Shown piece by piece: positions 1-9,171 of a DNA stretch of 60,308 bases. The stretch is taken from positions 1-60,308 of the forward strand of contig CAJQQG010000026.1 in NCBI GenBank assembly GCA_905480425.1, in the 5' to 3' direction. Under the pieces are notes generated by a model. It made no database searches, was not told where the DNA came from, and saw nothing but the letters and a program-made list of their open reading frames with translations. Each line of letters begins with the position of its first letter. Positions within the stretch are counted from its first letter, which is position 1. Position numbers and translations under genes: made by a program. Source of the DNA: an uncultured Flavobacteriaceae bacterium. GTDB taxonomy: Bacteria > Bacteroidota > Bacteroidia > Flavobacteriales > Flavobacteriaceae.

Positions 1-381
1 CCGGCGGCCTTAAAAACCGAAATATCCATCAGCGGGGTCTATTCACCAAATGATTTAGTTTGGACTGTTGCCGTGTTTATAGCCTTTTTAACGGCAACGA
101 TTTTTAGACCTTCAGAATATAAAATAAAAGCTCAAAAAAACAACACACATAGAGTATTTCAGTTTATGCTTATATGGCTATTAATCAGTATTTTTTTTAG
201 ATATTTTAATCTATATGATGGCACAGGAAAATGGCTTCAAAGCCTTGTTCCAACTGCGTTTTTTATAGGAATAGCAATTGATGTGATAAAGAGTAGTCAG
301 ATAAAAAACCTCATCATAACAGTTGTGGTTTTTGCAGCAACTAGTTTAAAACTGTTTGACTATGGTTTAATTTCTTTTTGA
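1..381 (+). CDS. C-terminal part of a polytopic membrane protein
   Basis: The reading frame is open from the first base of the window and stops with TGA at 379-381, so the start lies outside. The visible 126 residues contain three or four hydrophobic segments (around residues 20-35, 52-66, 84-96 and 103-118) separated by short basic loops, which indicates an integral inner-membrane protein. There is no motif that gives a function. It resembles the C-terminal part of flavobacterial DUF6427-type membrane proteins, but that is only an impression. It converges on the reductase gene on the other strand with a gap of about 20 bases. Confidence 0.7.
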   Translation, partial: PAALKTEISISGVYSPNDLVWTVAVFIAFLTATIFRPSEYKIKAQKNNTHRVFQFMLIWLLISIFFRYFNLYDGTGKWLQSLVPTAFFIGIAIDVIKSSQIKNLIITVVVFAATSLKLFDYGLISF

Positions 382-400
382 GAAAAAGAAACATATCAAA

Positions 401-1442
401 TTAGACATCATCATAATTGAGGCTAATATGTTCTGTTTGCGCAATAGCTTGACAGCTTAAAACAAGTCCCTCTTCAACCTCTTCATCAGTTAAAACTTGA
501 TTATTTTCCATGCCAGCTTTCCCTTGAGTTACCTTTGCGATACAAGTGCTACATACGCCTCCTTGACAAGAATAGGGAACGTCTAACTTTGCTTGAAGTG
601 CGATATCTAAAAGTGTTTTTCCTGGAATTAATTCCAAAGAGTGTGTAACTTCATCAAAGGTTAAAGACAATAATCCTTTTTTTGCAGCCTCTGTCACTTT
701 AGCTTTATTGGTGTTTGAGGAAAACAATTCAAAAAATAGATTTTCTTTAGAAATGCCTTTTTCTAACAACTCCTCTGAGGACATATTGATCATTGCTTCA
801 GGTCCGCAGAGGTAAAAAGAAGCCTTCGAAGGAGTTTTTATTTGGCGAATTAAATAGTTAATTAGCGAAGGATCAATTCTTCCAAAGTGAGAATTCTCAA
901 GATTACTCTGGCTAAATACCCAATTAATTTTAAATCGATCTGGGTACTTTTTCTCAAGTGAAAGAAGTTCATCGTAAAACATTGTTTCTTCAGGACTTTT
1001 ATTTCCATACAATAAAACAAAAGAGGTGTCATGATCGTTGAGAAGAACCGATTTTAGGAGCGATATAATAGGAGTAATTCCACTACCTGCTGCAATTCCC
1101 ACAAACTTTTTAGCTTGTTTAGACTCTTTTAGTGTAAAACGCCCTTCAGGAATCGCTACTTTAAATTCATCACCCACCGAAAGCGATTGATTAACATAGG
1201 TTGAAAACACTCCGCCAGGAACCTCTTTGATACCGACTTGAAGATTACCCGATTGCGGAGAAGAACAAATTGAATAAGAACGCCTTACTAACGTTTCATC
1301 TATAGTCGCCTCAAGGCTAATGTATTGACCCGCTTTGAAGACGAAAGATGTGGTTAGGTTCTTTGGAACCTCAAGAGAAACAACAATAGATTTATTGGTT
1401 AGGCGGTCAATTGCAGAGACTTAGGGAATGTAATGTAGACAT
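401..1442 (-). pseudogene. PaaE-like ferredoxin/flavodoxin reductase with 2Fe-2S domain, frameshifted near its start
   Basis: A multidomain electron-transfer reductase: an FAD domain (RRSYSICSSP, the RxYS motif), an NAD(P) domain (GSGITP and YLCGPEAM) and a C-terminal plant-type 2Fe-2S ferredoxin domain (CQGGVCSTC plus a later LSCQA, i.e. C-x4-C-x2-C...C). Such proteins pass electrons from NADPH to an oxygenase, as PaaE does in phenylacetyl-CoA epoxidation. The long frame opens after a TAA at 1423-1421 and has no ATG before an internal GTG at 1210, which would remove the FAD domain. A fitting start (MSTLHSL) lies at 1442 in another frame. Removing the base at 1421, or adding two there, joins both parts into a normal family member of about 345 residues. 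Everything after the shift looks intact, so a sequencing error or a very recent mutation are both possible. No phenylacetate cluster is visible nearby. Confidence 0.75.
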
Positions 1443-1504
1443 AGTTTTTTTTCAAATTTAAAATCATTATCATTGTCCGCAAAGAAATTCAAAAACAAAT
1501 TTAA

Positions 1505-2989
1505 ATGGCGTACAACTTTAGAGAATCTCTTGGTCTTTCAAAAAAGAAGTTTTTTAGAGCACCTCAGTGGGAACTTAAATTAGCGGTACGCATTTTAATT
1601 GGTTTTTTAGCGCTATATTTTTTGGTTGCTTTTTTGCTTTTAGGGATTGGTCTCTTTTTTATTCTAAGGAAAGAATTTCCAGAACAAGACCCAGTAAGTA
1701 TTGTTAACCAGTGGATAATTTTTTATTTTGGTGCAGATATATTGGCACGTTATTTTTTACAAAATCCACCCGTAACCGACGTAAAAGCCCTTCTTATTCT
1801 GCCTATCCCCAAGGAAAGAATCATAAGAGGGGTTTTGCTTCGTTCTCTTTCTTCAATTTTTAACTGGTTTTCGGTTCTTTTACTGCTTCCCTTTTGTATT
1901 GTTCTGAGTATTGAAAATGGAGTAACATTTTCTGTTTGGAGTTGGTTTTTCGCCATGTTATTATTAACAGGGATTAATAATTTTCTGGGGTTTTTAATTA
2001 ATAAAAACAAGAATGTAGCCATAGGAACTCTTCTTTTTTTAGCAGGGGGCTATGTCCTTGAATATTATATGAAAGTTCCTGTAATTTCTTCAATTGGAAT
2101 AGGTTTTGAAGCACTATATATTGAACCCTTGTGGATCACAGTAATTCTTATGTTTTTTTTAGCTGTATTGAAATTGACAGCAATATTTTTAAAAAAAGAA
2201 TTGTATTTAGACAAAGGGCTAAGCAAAAAAAAAGAAAAAATTATAGGATCAAATCTGTTTTTTCTAGATCACTTGGGACCACTGGGGGGTCTTTTAAAAA
2301 ATGATATCCGCTTAATTATTCGAAACATTCGCGCTAGACAAGTTGTTTTGGCAACAGTCTTTTTTTTGTTTTACGGATTAATTTTTTTCACACAAGAGAT
2401 TTATTTAGAACGTCCAGGCATTTTGATTTTTGCCGGAATTTTTATAACAGGGGGCTTTACCATCACATTTGGCCAGTACATTCCCGCATGGGATAGTGAA
2501 TATTATAGCATGTTAATGAGCCAAAACCTTAACTACAAAAAATACCTAAAATCAAAGCTTTATTTACTCATGTTTTCAGTAGTTATTAGTATGGTTCTCT
2601 CCCTGCCGTACCTTTATTTTGGCAAAAAAGTTATGGTACTTATTATAGGGTGTGGTATTTTTAATTTTGGACTAGGGGCTTTAATAAGTCTTTTTTCTGG
2701 GGCTTATAATGCCACCCCTCTTAAGCTTAATGTTAAAGCGAAAGCTTTTGAAAACACCAAAGGATTTAATTTAACGCAATTTATTTTTGCAATTCCCAAG
2801 TTAGTGCTTCCCGTTCTTGTTTTTTATATCCCATATTTCTTCTTAGGATTTAATGCTGGAATTATGGGACTCATTACCTCAGGTCTAGGAGGGTTTATTT
2901 TTAGAAATCAAATTTTAGGCTGGATTGAAAAAATTTATCAATTAAAGAAATATGAAACTTTAGCTGCATTTAACAAACAAAAGATATGA
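1505..2989 (+). CDS. DUF5687 family membrane protein (ABC exporter permease)
   Basis: A 494-residue polytopic protein with roughly ten or more hydrophobic segments spread over its length and basic loops between them. The size, layout and coupling to an ABC ATPase match the Bacteroidota DUF5687 family, which is thought to act as the membrane half of an ABC-2-like exporter. The stop overlaps the ATG of the downstream ATPase gene by four bases (ATGA), so the two are translationally coupled. The substrate is unknown. The start at 1505 is the first ATG and is followed by a typical basic N-terminus. Confidence 0.75.
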   Translation: MAYNFRESLGLSKKKFFRAPQWELKLAVRILIGFLALYFLVAFLLLGIGLFFILRKEFPEQDPVSIVNQWIIFYFGADILARYFLQNPPVTDVKALLILPIPKERIIRGVLLRSLSSIFNWFSVLLLLPFCIVLSIENGVTFSVWSWFFAMLLLTGINNFLGFLINKNKNVAIGTLLFLAGGYVLEYYMKVPVISSIGIGFEALYIEPLWITVILMFFLAVLKLTAIFLKKELYLDKGLSKKKEKIIGSNLFFLDHLGPLGGLLKNDIRLIIRNIRARQVVLATVFFLFYGLIFFTQEIYLERPGILIFAGIFITGGFTITFGQYIPAWDSEYYSMLMSQNLNYKKYLKSKLYLLMFSVVISMVLSLPYLYFGKKVMVLIIGCGIFNFGLGALISLFSGAYNATPLKLNVKAKAFENTKGFNLTQFIFAIPKLVLPVLVFYIPYFFLGFNAGIMGLITSGLGGFIFRNQILGWIEKIYQLKKYETLAAFNKQKI

Positions 2990-3681
2990 TTAAAACCTAT
3001 TCACTAACAAAAGAGTACGGAGGAGAAAAAGTATTAAATCTTTCAGAACTAGAAATACCTAAAGGAGAGCTTTTCGGATTAATTGGAAATAATGGTGCCG
3101 GAAAAACCACTTTTTTTAGTCTTTTATTGGACTTAATAGAAGCAACAAGTGGAACCGTTGAAATCAACAACATTATGGTTCACCAGAGCGAGGCATGGAA
3201 ACCCTTCATTTCTGCATTTATTGACGAAAGCTATTTAATAGGTTATTTAACTGTTGAGGAATATTTTTATTTTTTGGGAAGCCTTAGAGGAAAAATACAA
3301 GTAGAGGTCGACTCTTGGATAAAGACATATGAACCTTTTTTTAATGGAGAGATCTTAAATCAAAAAAAATACCTTCGCGATTTTTCTAAAGGGAATCAAA
3401 AAAAAGTAGGCATAGTAGGAGCTTTAATCGGTCAGCCCGAGGTAATTGTTTTAGACGAACCGTTCGCTAATTTAGATCCGACCACTCAAATAAGATTAAA
3501 AAGTCTAATTAAAGAAGAGGCAATGAATAATGGGACAACTTTTTTGATTTCTAGCCATGATTTAACCCATGTTACGGAAGTTTGTGACAGAATTGTTTTA
3601 TTAGACAAAGGAACTGTTTTAAAAGATATCAAAAAGACGTCTTCTACCTTAAAAGAATTAGAGCAATATTTTTCTAATTAA
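2986..3681 (+). CDS. ABC transporter ATP-binding protein
   Basis: A 231-residue nucleotide-binding subunit with Walker A GNNGAGKTT (about residues 34-42), a signature-like FSKGNQKKVG, Walker B VIVLDEP followed by the D-loop NLDP, and a switch His in SSHDLTH. This is the ABC-2/CcmA-like group of export ATPases. It overlaps the DUF5687 gene by four bases and would energise that permease. The signature is SKGNQ rather than the canonical LSGGQ, which is common in this group. It is the last gene of the pair; porW starts about 60 bases later. Confidence 0.9.
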   Translation: MIKTYSLTKEYGGEKVLNLSELEIPKGELFGLIGNNGAGKTTFFSLLLDLIEATSGTVEINNIMVHQSEAWKPFISAFIDESYLIGYLTVEEYFYFLGSLRGKIQVEVDSWIKTYEPFFNGEILNQKKYLRDFSKGNQKKVGIVGALIGQPEVIVLDEPFANLDPTTQIRLKSLIKEEAMNNGTTFLISSHDLTHVTEVCDRIVLLDKGTVLKDIKKTSSTLKELEQYFSN

Positions 3682-3742
3682 TCTTCATAGTATTATATAC
3701 TAAAACCTTTGTTTTCAAGTTATTATCTTACAAGTAGAAGAG

Positions 3743-6217
3743 ATGACAACATTGCGGCCCTTTTTTTGGCTATCACTTACTTTTATATTGATTTTAGTTT
3801 CTTGTAGCACATCTAAAAAAAGATTGCTGAATCAAGAATATCACACCCTTGTCACAAAGTATAACGTCTTGTTTAATGGGAAAGAAGCTTTTTCAATTGG
3901 GGGAGAGATTTTATCAGAAGCTTTTGAAGATAATTTTTATGCTTTGCTCCCCATAGAGCCAATAAATTTAAATGGAGAAAACATTGACGAGCCAACTATT
4001 GTTCCAGGTTTTGATCGCGCAGAAGAAAAAGCAGTAAAAGCCATTCAAAAACATTCCATTAAAATAAATGGCCTCCAATACAATCGTAAGATAGATGAGG
4101 CATATTTATTATTAGGGCAAGCAAGATATTTTGATAGGAGGTTTTTCCCAGCCTTAGAGGCATTTAATTTTCTTTTGGAAACTGGCGCTAATCAAAACGT
4201 TTATCTACAGGGTAAAATATGGCGTGAAAAAACAAACATCAGGCTTAAAAATTATCAATTAGCCATTAAGAATCTACGCCCTCTAGCTATGAGACTTATT
4301 TCACAAAACAAACACTTCCCTCAAGCTAACGCGACCCTAGCAAGTGCTTTTATTAATTTAAAAGAAATAGATTCTGCGAGTTTTTATATTAAAAGAGCTG
4401 CGCTGAAAGCACCCAAAAGAAAATTAAAAGCGCGTTATCTATTTATAACAGGCCAGCTTTTTGAAAGTCTAGGCAAAAAAGATTCTGCCTTATGGGCTTA
4501 TCAGGAAATAATTGCTTTAAAAAGAAGAGTACCCCGCAAATTTTCAATACAGGCAAAAATAAAAAAAACTCTTTTAGACAGTTCAGCTCTTTTCGAAGAT
4601 CGTGTCCAGACACTATATGATTTAATTAAAAACTTTGAAAACCTTCCCTATCAACACGTATTGAATCGTTCAATTGGGACTTTATATTTACAAGAAGATC
4701 AAGATAGCACTGCCTTAGTCTATTTTGAGAAGTCACTTCAATCACCATCAATTGATTCCTTCACACAAATTGAAAATTATCAAGATTTAGCCGAATATAA
4801 TTTCGAAAAAGGCAACTACCTTGAAACAGGGTCGTATTTAGATAAACTGCTCCCTCTTTATGAAGAGAATTCGGTTGCTTATAAAAAACTAAAAAGAAAA
4901 CGCGATAATCTTTCTGAAGTTATTATTTATGAAAGAACACTTCAGCAAACAGATAGTCTGATATCCTTAATGTCTCTTTCAAAGAGGGAACAGCTTCAGT
5001 TTTTTGAGGAGTATATTAACAAGCAGCGTGCAATAGAAGAGAAAAATTTAGAAAAGCAATCTAAAAAAAAGCAATTTCAGTTTCAGAATAATGTAAAAAA
5101 TGCTTTTTACTTTTATAATCCTAGGCTTGTTTTAAAGGGACAACAAATGTATAAAGCCAATTGGGGAGATCGCCCTAATGTTGATAATTGGCGTCAGGCT
5201 GCAGTAATTCAAAACGCTTTAAATACCACTAAAAAAACTAGGGATAGGGTGTTAAAAAAAGCGGTTTTTATACAACAAACACCAGAAAGTTATTTAGAAG
5301 CCCTGCCCCAAAAGCCTATAACTAAAGACAGCATTATTAGGGTAAATCAAAAAGCGTACCTCCAGCTAGGATTGATTTATAAAGAAAAATTTGAGGACTT
5401 TCCATTAGCTGCAGCAAGATTAGAAACCTTACTTTCAATTGATCCTCCAAAAGGAATAGCCGTTCAAGCCCTATACCATTTATATAAAATGAATGAAAAC
5501 GAATTCCCTGAAAAAGCATTAACTTTTAAAGAGAGATTAATAGAAAAGCACCCTAAAAGCACTTTTGCAATGCTTCTTTTAGACCCAGAAAACTATGACA
5601 CATCAGGGGTTATAACTCCAGAAAAAATATACCAGAATGTTTTAACCCTATTTGAAAAACAAGACTTTAAAAAAGTCTTGTTTGAAATCAATGCTCTTGA
5701 TGTAGTAATTAGCGGGAGTAGAATAGCCCCAAAAATAGCACTTCTTAAAGCACACGCCCTAGGAAGGCTTAAGGGAGTTGATACTTGGAAAGAGTTATTA
5801 TTAGAGGTGGCAACGAATTATAGCGCTGCCCCAGAGGGCTTATATGCAAAAGAATTGTTAGCACAAATAATAAGTCAAGACGATTTAAAAGAATCAGGTC
5901 CAGTGTATAAAAACTATAAATGGATTTTTCCTTTTTTAAGTGAGGATAAAGAAAGCGCAATGGCCTTTTTTAAAAAGCTAAAAGAAACCATAGCTCATAA
6001 CAAAGAAAGGTGGAACGTAAGTCAAGATGTTTATAACGAAGAGTATGATTTTATTGTGGTTCACGGAATTAGGGATTTACAAGAAATCAAAGCATTGAAA
6101 GGGTTAGATAGCATCGATACTCTTTTGGGGCTAAATACAAAAGATAATTTTGTAACTTTAGCGTCCGAATATAGGACATACATTAAAAATAAAAATTGGA
6201 AAAACACCTTAAAATGA
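3743..6217 (+). CDS. porW: Type IX secretion / gliding lipoprotein PorW (SprE)
   Basis: An 824-residue lipoprotein. It has a signal peptide ending in a lipobox (LVSC at about residues 18-21), then a tetratricopeptide-rich region: repeated helix pairs such as AYLLLGQARYFDRRF and TLYLQEDQDSTALVYFEK run through most of the protein. The N-terminal block (EYHTLVTKYNVLFNGKEAF and LLPIEP) is characteristic of SprE/PorW, an essential periplasmic part of the type IX secretion system that links the motor complex to the translocon and is needed for gliding in Flavobacterium. The length fits the family. It overlaps the bactofilin gene by four bases, so secretion, cytoskeletal and ATP synthase genes sit in one transcriptional direction. 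Confidence 0.87.
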   Translation: MTTLRPFFWLSLTFILILVSCSTSKKRLLNQEYHTLVTKYNVLFNGKEAFSIGGEILSEAFEDNFYALLPIEPINLNGENIDEPTIVPGFDRAEEKAVKAIQKHSIKINGLQYNRKIDEAYLLLGQARYFDRRFFPALEAFNFLLETGANQNVYLQGKIWREKTNIRLKNYQLAIKNLRPLAMRLISQNKHFPQANATLASAFINLKEIDSASFYIKRAALKAPKRKLKARYLFITGQLFESLGKKDSALWAYQEIIALKRRVPRKFSIQAKIKKTLLDSSALFEDRVQTLYDLIKNFENLPYQHVLNRSIGTLYLQEDQDSTALVYFEKSLQSPSIDSFTQIENYQDLAEYNFEKGNYLETGSYLDKLLPLYEENSVAYKKLKRKRDNLSEVIIYERTLQQTDSLISLMSLSKREQLQFFEEYINKQRAIEEKNLEKQSKKKQFQFQNNVKNAFYFYNPRLVLKGQQMYKANWGDRPNVDNWRQAAVIQNALNTTKKTRDRVLKKAVFIQQTPESYLEALPQKPITKDSIIRVNQKAYLQLGLIYKEKFEDFPLAAARLETLLSIDPPKGIAVQALYHLYKMNENEFPEKALTFKERLIEKHPKSTFAMLLLDPENYDTSGVITPEKIYQNVLTLFEKQDFKKVLFEINALDVVISGSRIAPKIALLKAHALGRLKGVDTWKELLLEVATNYSAAPEGLYAKELLAQIISQDDLKESGPVYKNYKWIFPFLSEDKESAMAFFKKLKETIAHNKERWNVSQDVYNEEYDFIVVHGIRDLQEIKALKGLDSIDTLLGLNTKDNFVTLASEYRTYIKNKNWKNTLK

Positions 6218-6597
6218 AAGGATTAGACACAAATGGACAGTATAGTAAAATAGATAAAAGTACTATTTTAAAAGGTTCAATTAATGCTCAAACGGACATT
6301 CGAATTGACGGTAAACTAGAAGGAGATGTTGAGACTATTGGAAAAGTTATAATCGGAAAAGAGGCATCAGTTAATGGAAAAGTTATCTGTACAAATGCTG
6401 ACATTGAAGGATTTTTCAAAGGAAATTTAACCGTTTCAGGAACCCTTACTCTCAAAACAGGAAGCAACCTCGAGGGTGAAGTTCATGTTCAAAAACTAGT
6501 TGTAGACTCGGGGGCAATATTTAACGCAAATTGCTCTATGCACTCTGAAAAAGATGGAATAAAAAAATTAACAGATTCTCGTGAAAAAACAGCCTAA
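6214..6597 (+). CDS. Bactofilin (polymer-forming cytoskeletal protein)
   Basis: A 127-residue protein with the bactofilin (DUF583) right-handed beta-helix core: repeated short strands with regular glycines and valines (for example IDGKLEGDVETIGKVIIGKE and GNLTVSGTLTLKTGSNLEGE). It has the short unstructured ends typical of the family. Bactofilins polymerise without nucleotide and scaffold envelope or cell-shape machinery. I prefer ATG 6214, which forms an ATGA overlap with the porW stop, over a TTG 18 bases upstream. It overlaps the AtpZ-like gene by 17 bases, implying tight co-translation. Confidence 0.85.
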   Translation: MKGLDTNGQYSKIDKSTILKGSINAQTDIRIDGKLEGDVETIGKVIIGKEASVNGKVICTNADIEGFFKGNLTVSGTLTLKTGSNLEGEVHVQKLVVDSGAIFNANCSMHSEKDGIKKLTDSREKTA

Positions 6598-6781
6598 TCG
6601 ATGGCTTACTTTTTCTAGCTTAGCCTTTCAAATTGGTGCTATTATGTATGGAGCAGTTTGGCTAGGGCAATACTTAGACACTTTTTATGTGAATCAAAAA
6701 AGTCTTTTTACTTTGGCATTATCTGTTTTTGGTTTGGTTGTTATTATATACTTGATCATCAAACAAACCAAACACCTTTGA
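6581..6781 (+). CDS. AtpZ/AtpI-like small membrane protein (F0F1-ATPase gene1 family)
   Basis: A 66-residue protein with two transmembrane helices (about residues 10-28 and 41-60) and the family-like segment FQIGAIMYGAVWLGQYLD between them. AtpZ proteins act with AtpI, probably in c-ring assembly or Mg2+/Ca2+ handling of the ATP synthase. The start is GTG 6581, inside the bactofilin end; no ATG exists upstream in frame. The position just before the atp genes supports the call. Confidence 0.75.
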   Translation: MKKQPNRWLTFSSLAFQIGAIMYGAVWLGQYLDTFYVNQKSLFTLALSVFGLVVIIYLIIKQTKHL

Positions 6782-6790
6782 TGCATTATT

Positions 6791-7150
6791 ATGTTAAAAA
6801 AGACTCTTTACATCGTCCTCTTATTAGTTTTAATGATTTTGATGCTTTTTATTCATAGTTTTTTATTGACTAATCGCACTGATTTTCTAATTCAAAGCTA
6901 TGCGATTAATACACTTTTGGCTATCATAGCATTAATTCTTTTGAGCTGGGGGATCAACTCTAAAAAAGAAAATCTATCAACTTTTTATTTACTTACCGTC
7001 GCATTAAAGTTATCAGTATATTTTCTTTTTTTTGCCCCCTACTTTAAAATTGATGGAATAACAACACGATCTGAATTTTTTGTGTTTTTTGTTCCATACG
7101 CAATTGGCCTTCTAGTGGAAATCATTCTTTTAGCAACACGTTTTCGCTGA
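6791..7150 (+). CDS. Small polytopic membrane protein at the AtpI position (DUF6168-like)
   Basis: A 119-residue protein with four predicted transmembrane helices (about residues 4-26, 37-55, 66-83 and 95-115). It lies between the AtpZ-like gene (9-base gap) and atpB, where other bacteria carry atpI. In flavobacteria this slot usually holds a DUF6168-type protein; I recognise position and topology rather than a signature motif. A role in ATP synthase assembly is inferred from context only. Confidence 0.6.
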   Translation: MLKKTLYIVLLLVLMILMLFIHSFLLTNRTDFLIQSYAINTLLAIIALILLSWGINSKKENLSTFYLLTVALKLSVYFLFFAPYFKIDGITTRSEFFVFFVPYAIGLLVEIILLATRFR

Positions 7151-7239
7151 TTTTAAAGTAAAAAACCCCCTCTTTTTTATTATTTTAAAAAAGAACTTTA
7201 AAAAAACTTTCAATTATTTCTTTATTTATCGGAAAGCCT

Positions 7240-7247
7240 TACATTTG
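7240..7247 (+). promoter_or_regulatory. -7 box of the atpB promoter (TACATTTG)
   Basis: A perfect match to the Bacteroidota -7 consensus TAnnTTTG, 34 bases before the atpB ATG. No clear -33 TTG is seen at the usual distance. The 131-base gap before atpB and this box suggest that the ATP synthase genes have their own promoter, separate from porW-bactofilin. Confidence 0.5.
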
Positions 7248-7281
7248 CAGCGCTTAAAAACACCATTTACAATCAAGTTTT

Positions 7282-8382
7282 ATGCCGTTAGTGCTAAACA
7301 AATTTTATTCGATTTTCACTTTATTTGCAGTGATATTTTTTACGGTTAACACGGTGCAAGCTAAAGACGCTGAAGCTTCAGTGGATTTGAAAACAGAAAT
7401 TAAAGAATATATTACACATCACCTTCAGGACACCTATGATTTCAGTTTATTTTCATACACAAATAAATCTGGTAAACATATTTACATAGGAATTCCTCTT
7501 CCTGTAATTTTATGGGATGAAGAATTACATGTTTTTTCTTCATCAAAACTTCATCATGGTGAAGAAGTAGTTGCCTCAGGCAACAAATACTATAAATTAG
7601 ACCACGGTAAAATATACAGGACGGATGCCTCTGGAATCATTTCCTATGATGACACTCATCATGCTAGAAACATAGCGCCTCTAGACCTTTCGATTACCAA
7701 GGGAGTTGCAAGCATGATTTTGATATCCATATTAATGTTCTTCTTGTTTAGAAGTTTAGCAAGATCTTATAAGAAAAATGGAGGTGTTCCTAGTGGTATT
7801 GGACGTTTTTTTGAACCAATAGTTTTATATATTAGAGATGATATTGCACGCCCGAACATTGGTGATAAAAAGCACGGAAAGTATATGAGTTTTTTATTAA
7901 CGGTCTTCTTTTTTATCTGGTTTTTAAACATTCTTGGCCTAACCCCTTTAGGCGTTAATGTTACTGGAAACATAGCCGTTACATTTGGCCTAGCATTACT
8001 AACATTTTTAATTACAAACCTTACTGGCACAAAAGATTATTGGCTACACATATTTGATCCCTTGGGGTCTTCAATGAAATGGTTTGCCAAAATACCAATA
8101 TATATTATTTTGATTCCTATTGAGGTTTTAGGAATCTTCATTAAGCCTTTTTCCTTATTAATTCGATTGTATGCAAATATGCAGGCAGGACATATTGTTT
8201 TGATGAGTTTAATAGGACTAATGTTTATATTTAAAAGCTGGTTGGGAAGTCCATTGTCTTTTGGACTGGCTTTTGCAATCTCAATTATAGAACTATTAGT
8301 GGCTTTATTGCAAGCCTATATTTTCACGATGCTATCTGCGCTTTACTTTGGTTTTGCGGCAGAGGAACATGAGCATCATTAA
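7282..8382 (+). CDS. atpB: F0F1 ATP synthase subunit a
   Basis: The 366-residue a subunit forms the two proton half-channels next to the c-ring. It is longer than the enterobacterial form because, as in other Bacteroidota, it has an extended N-terminus with a signal-peptide-like segment (ending near VQAKDA) and a periplasmic domain of about 110 residues. Five or more transmembrane helices follow, with the essential arginine in LLIRLYANMQAGHIV. It is followed by atpE after 51 bases. Confidence 0.95.
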   Translation: MPLVLNKFYSIFTLFAVIFFTVNTVQAKDAEASVDLKTEIKEYITHHLQDTYDFSLFSYTNKSGKHIYIGIPLPVILWDEELHVFSSSKLHHGEEVVASGNKYYKLDHGKIYRTDASGIISYDDTHHARNIAPLDLSITKGVASMILISILMFFLFRSLARSYKKNGGVPSGIGRFFEPIVLYIRDDIARPNIGDKKHGKYMSFLLTVFFFIWFLNILGLTPLGVNVTGNIAVTFGLALLTFLITNLTGTKDYWLHIFDPLGSSMKWFAKIPIYIILIPIEVLGIFIKPFSLLIRLYANMQAGHIVLMSLIGLMFIFKSWLGSPLSFGLAFAISIIELLVALLQAYIFTMLSALYFGFAAEEHEHH

Positions 8383-8433
8383 CGTAAACACAATAATGTG
8401 TCAAAAAAGAATGTTTAATTTAAATTTATAATT

Positions 8434-8628
8434 ATGGAAATTCCAGTAATGGTTGGAGCCGGATTAGTAGTAATCGGCGTAGGTATCGGTATCGGTAGAG
8501 TGGGTGGTTCTGCAATGGAGGCGATTGGCCGTCAGCCAGATGCTTATGGTAAAATTCAAACAGCGATGTTAATTGCTGCTGCCCTAATAGAGGGAATTGG
8601 ATTTGCTGCACTTTTTGCAGTATCATAA
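8434..8628 (+). CDS. atpE: F0F1 ATP synthase subunit c
   Basis: A 64-residue hairpin of two membrane helices joined by the polar loop RQPD (residues 33-36), with the ion-binding carboxylate Glu53 in ALIEGIGF. The sodium-type ligands (Gln in helix 1, Ser-Thr after the Glu) are absent, so proton coupling is expected. It is short but normal for Bacteroidota. A UUCG-capped hairpin lies just downstream. Confidence 0.95.
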   Translation: MEIPVMVGAGLVVIGVGIGIGRVGGSAMEAIGRQPDAYGKIQTAMLIAAALIEGIGFAALFAVS

Positions 8629-8633
8629 AACTC

Positions 8634-8645
8634 GCCTTTCGAGGC
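8634..8645 (+). promoter_or_regulatory. GCCT-TTCG-AGGC hairpin between atpE and atpF
   Basis: A four-base-pair GC-rich stem closed by a UUCG tetraloop, six bases after the atpE stop and 26 bases before atpF. There is no T-run, so it is not a classical terminator. Such a stem could protect or process the message so that subunit c is made in excess over b. This role is an inference. Confidence 0.35.
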
Positions 8646-8670
8646 ACTTTCAAACTTAAGATTTTAAACT

Positions 8671-9171
8671 ATGGAAAAACTAATAAGTGAATTTTCTTTA
8701 GGGTTGTTTTTTTGGCAATCTCTGATTTTCATAGGCTTGTTATTTATGCTTCGAAAATTTGCGTGGAAGCCAATTTTAGATGCTGTTAACGATCGTGAAA
8801 CTTCAATTAAAGATGCACTAGCTTCAGCAGAAGCTGCTCGAGATGAGATGAAGAATTTACAATCTGACAATCAGCGGATTTTAAAAGAAGCAAGAGCAGA
8901 AAAAGAGTCATTACTCAAAGAAGCTCGTGCCACTCGTTCTGAATTAATTAACAATGCTAAAGAAGAAGCTCAAGAAGAAGCTCAAAAAATATTGTCACAA
9001 ACACAAAATGCTATTCAAAGCGAAAAGCGCGCGGCAGTAAAAGAGCTTAAAGAGCAAGTGGGCTCAATAGCAATGGAGATTGCGGAAAAAGTATTACAAA
9101 AGGAATTGGAAAATAAAGATCGACAACTTGAGTTAGTAGATCAATTATTACAAGACACTAAACTTAAGTAA
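8671..9171 (+). CDS. atpF: F0F1 ATP synthase subunit b
   Basis: A 166-residue peripheral-stalk subunit: one N-terminal membrane helix (about residues 10-26) ending in KFAWKPILDAVNDRE, then a long charged coiled coil rich in Glu, Ala and Lys. It dimerises and connects the a subunit to delta/F1. Its stop is immediately followed by the atpH ATG with no spacer. Confidence 0.95.
   Translation: MEKLISEFSLGLFFWQSLIFIGLLFMLRKFAWKPILDAVNDRETSIKDALASAEAARDEMKNLQSDNQRILKEARAEKESLLKEARATRSELINNAKEEAQEEAQKILSQTQNAIQSEKRAAVKELKEQVGSIAMEIAEKVLQKELENKDRQLELVDQLLQDTKLK

Noticed and set aside
7151-7239. Terminator between the small membrane gene and atpB
   Set aside because: Only A/T runs that can pair weakly (CTTTTTTA...TAAAAAAG) are present; no GC stem with T-tail.
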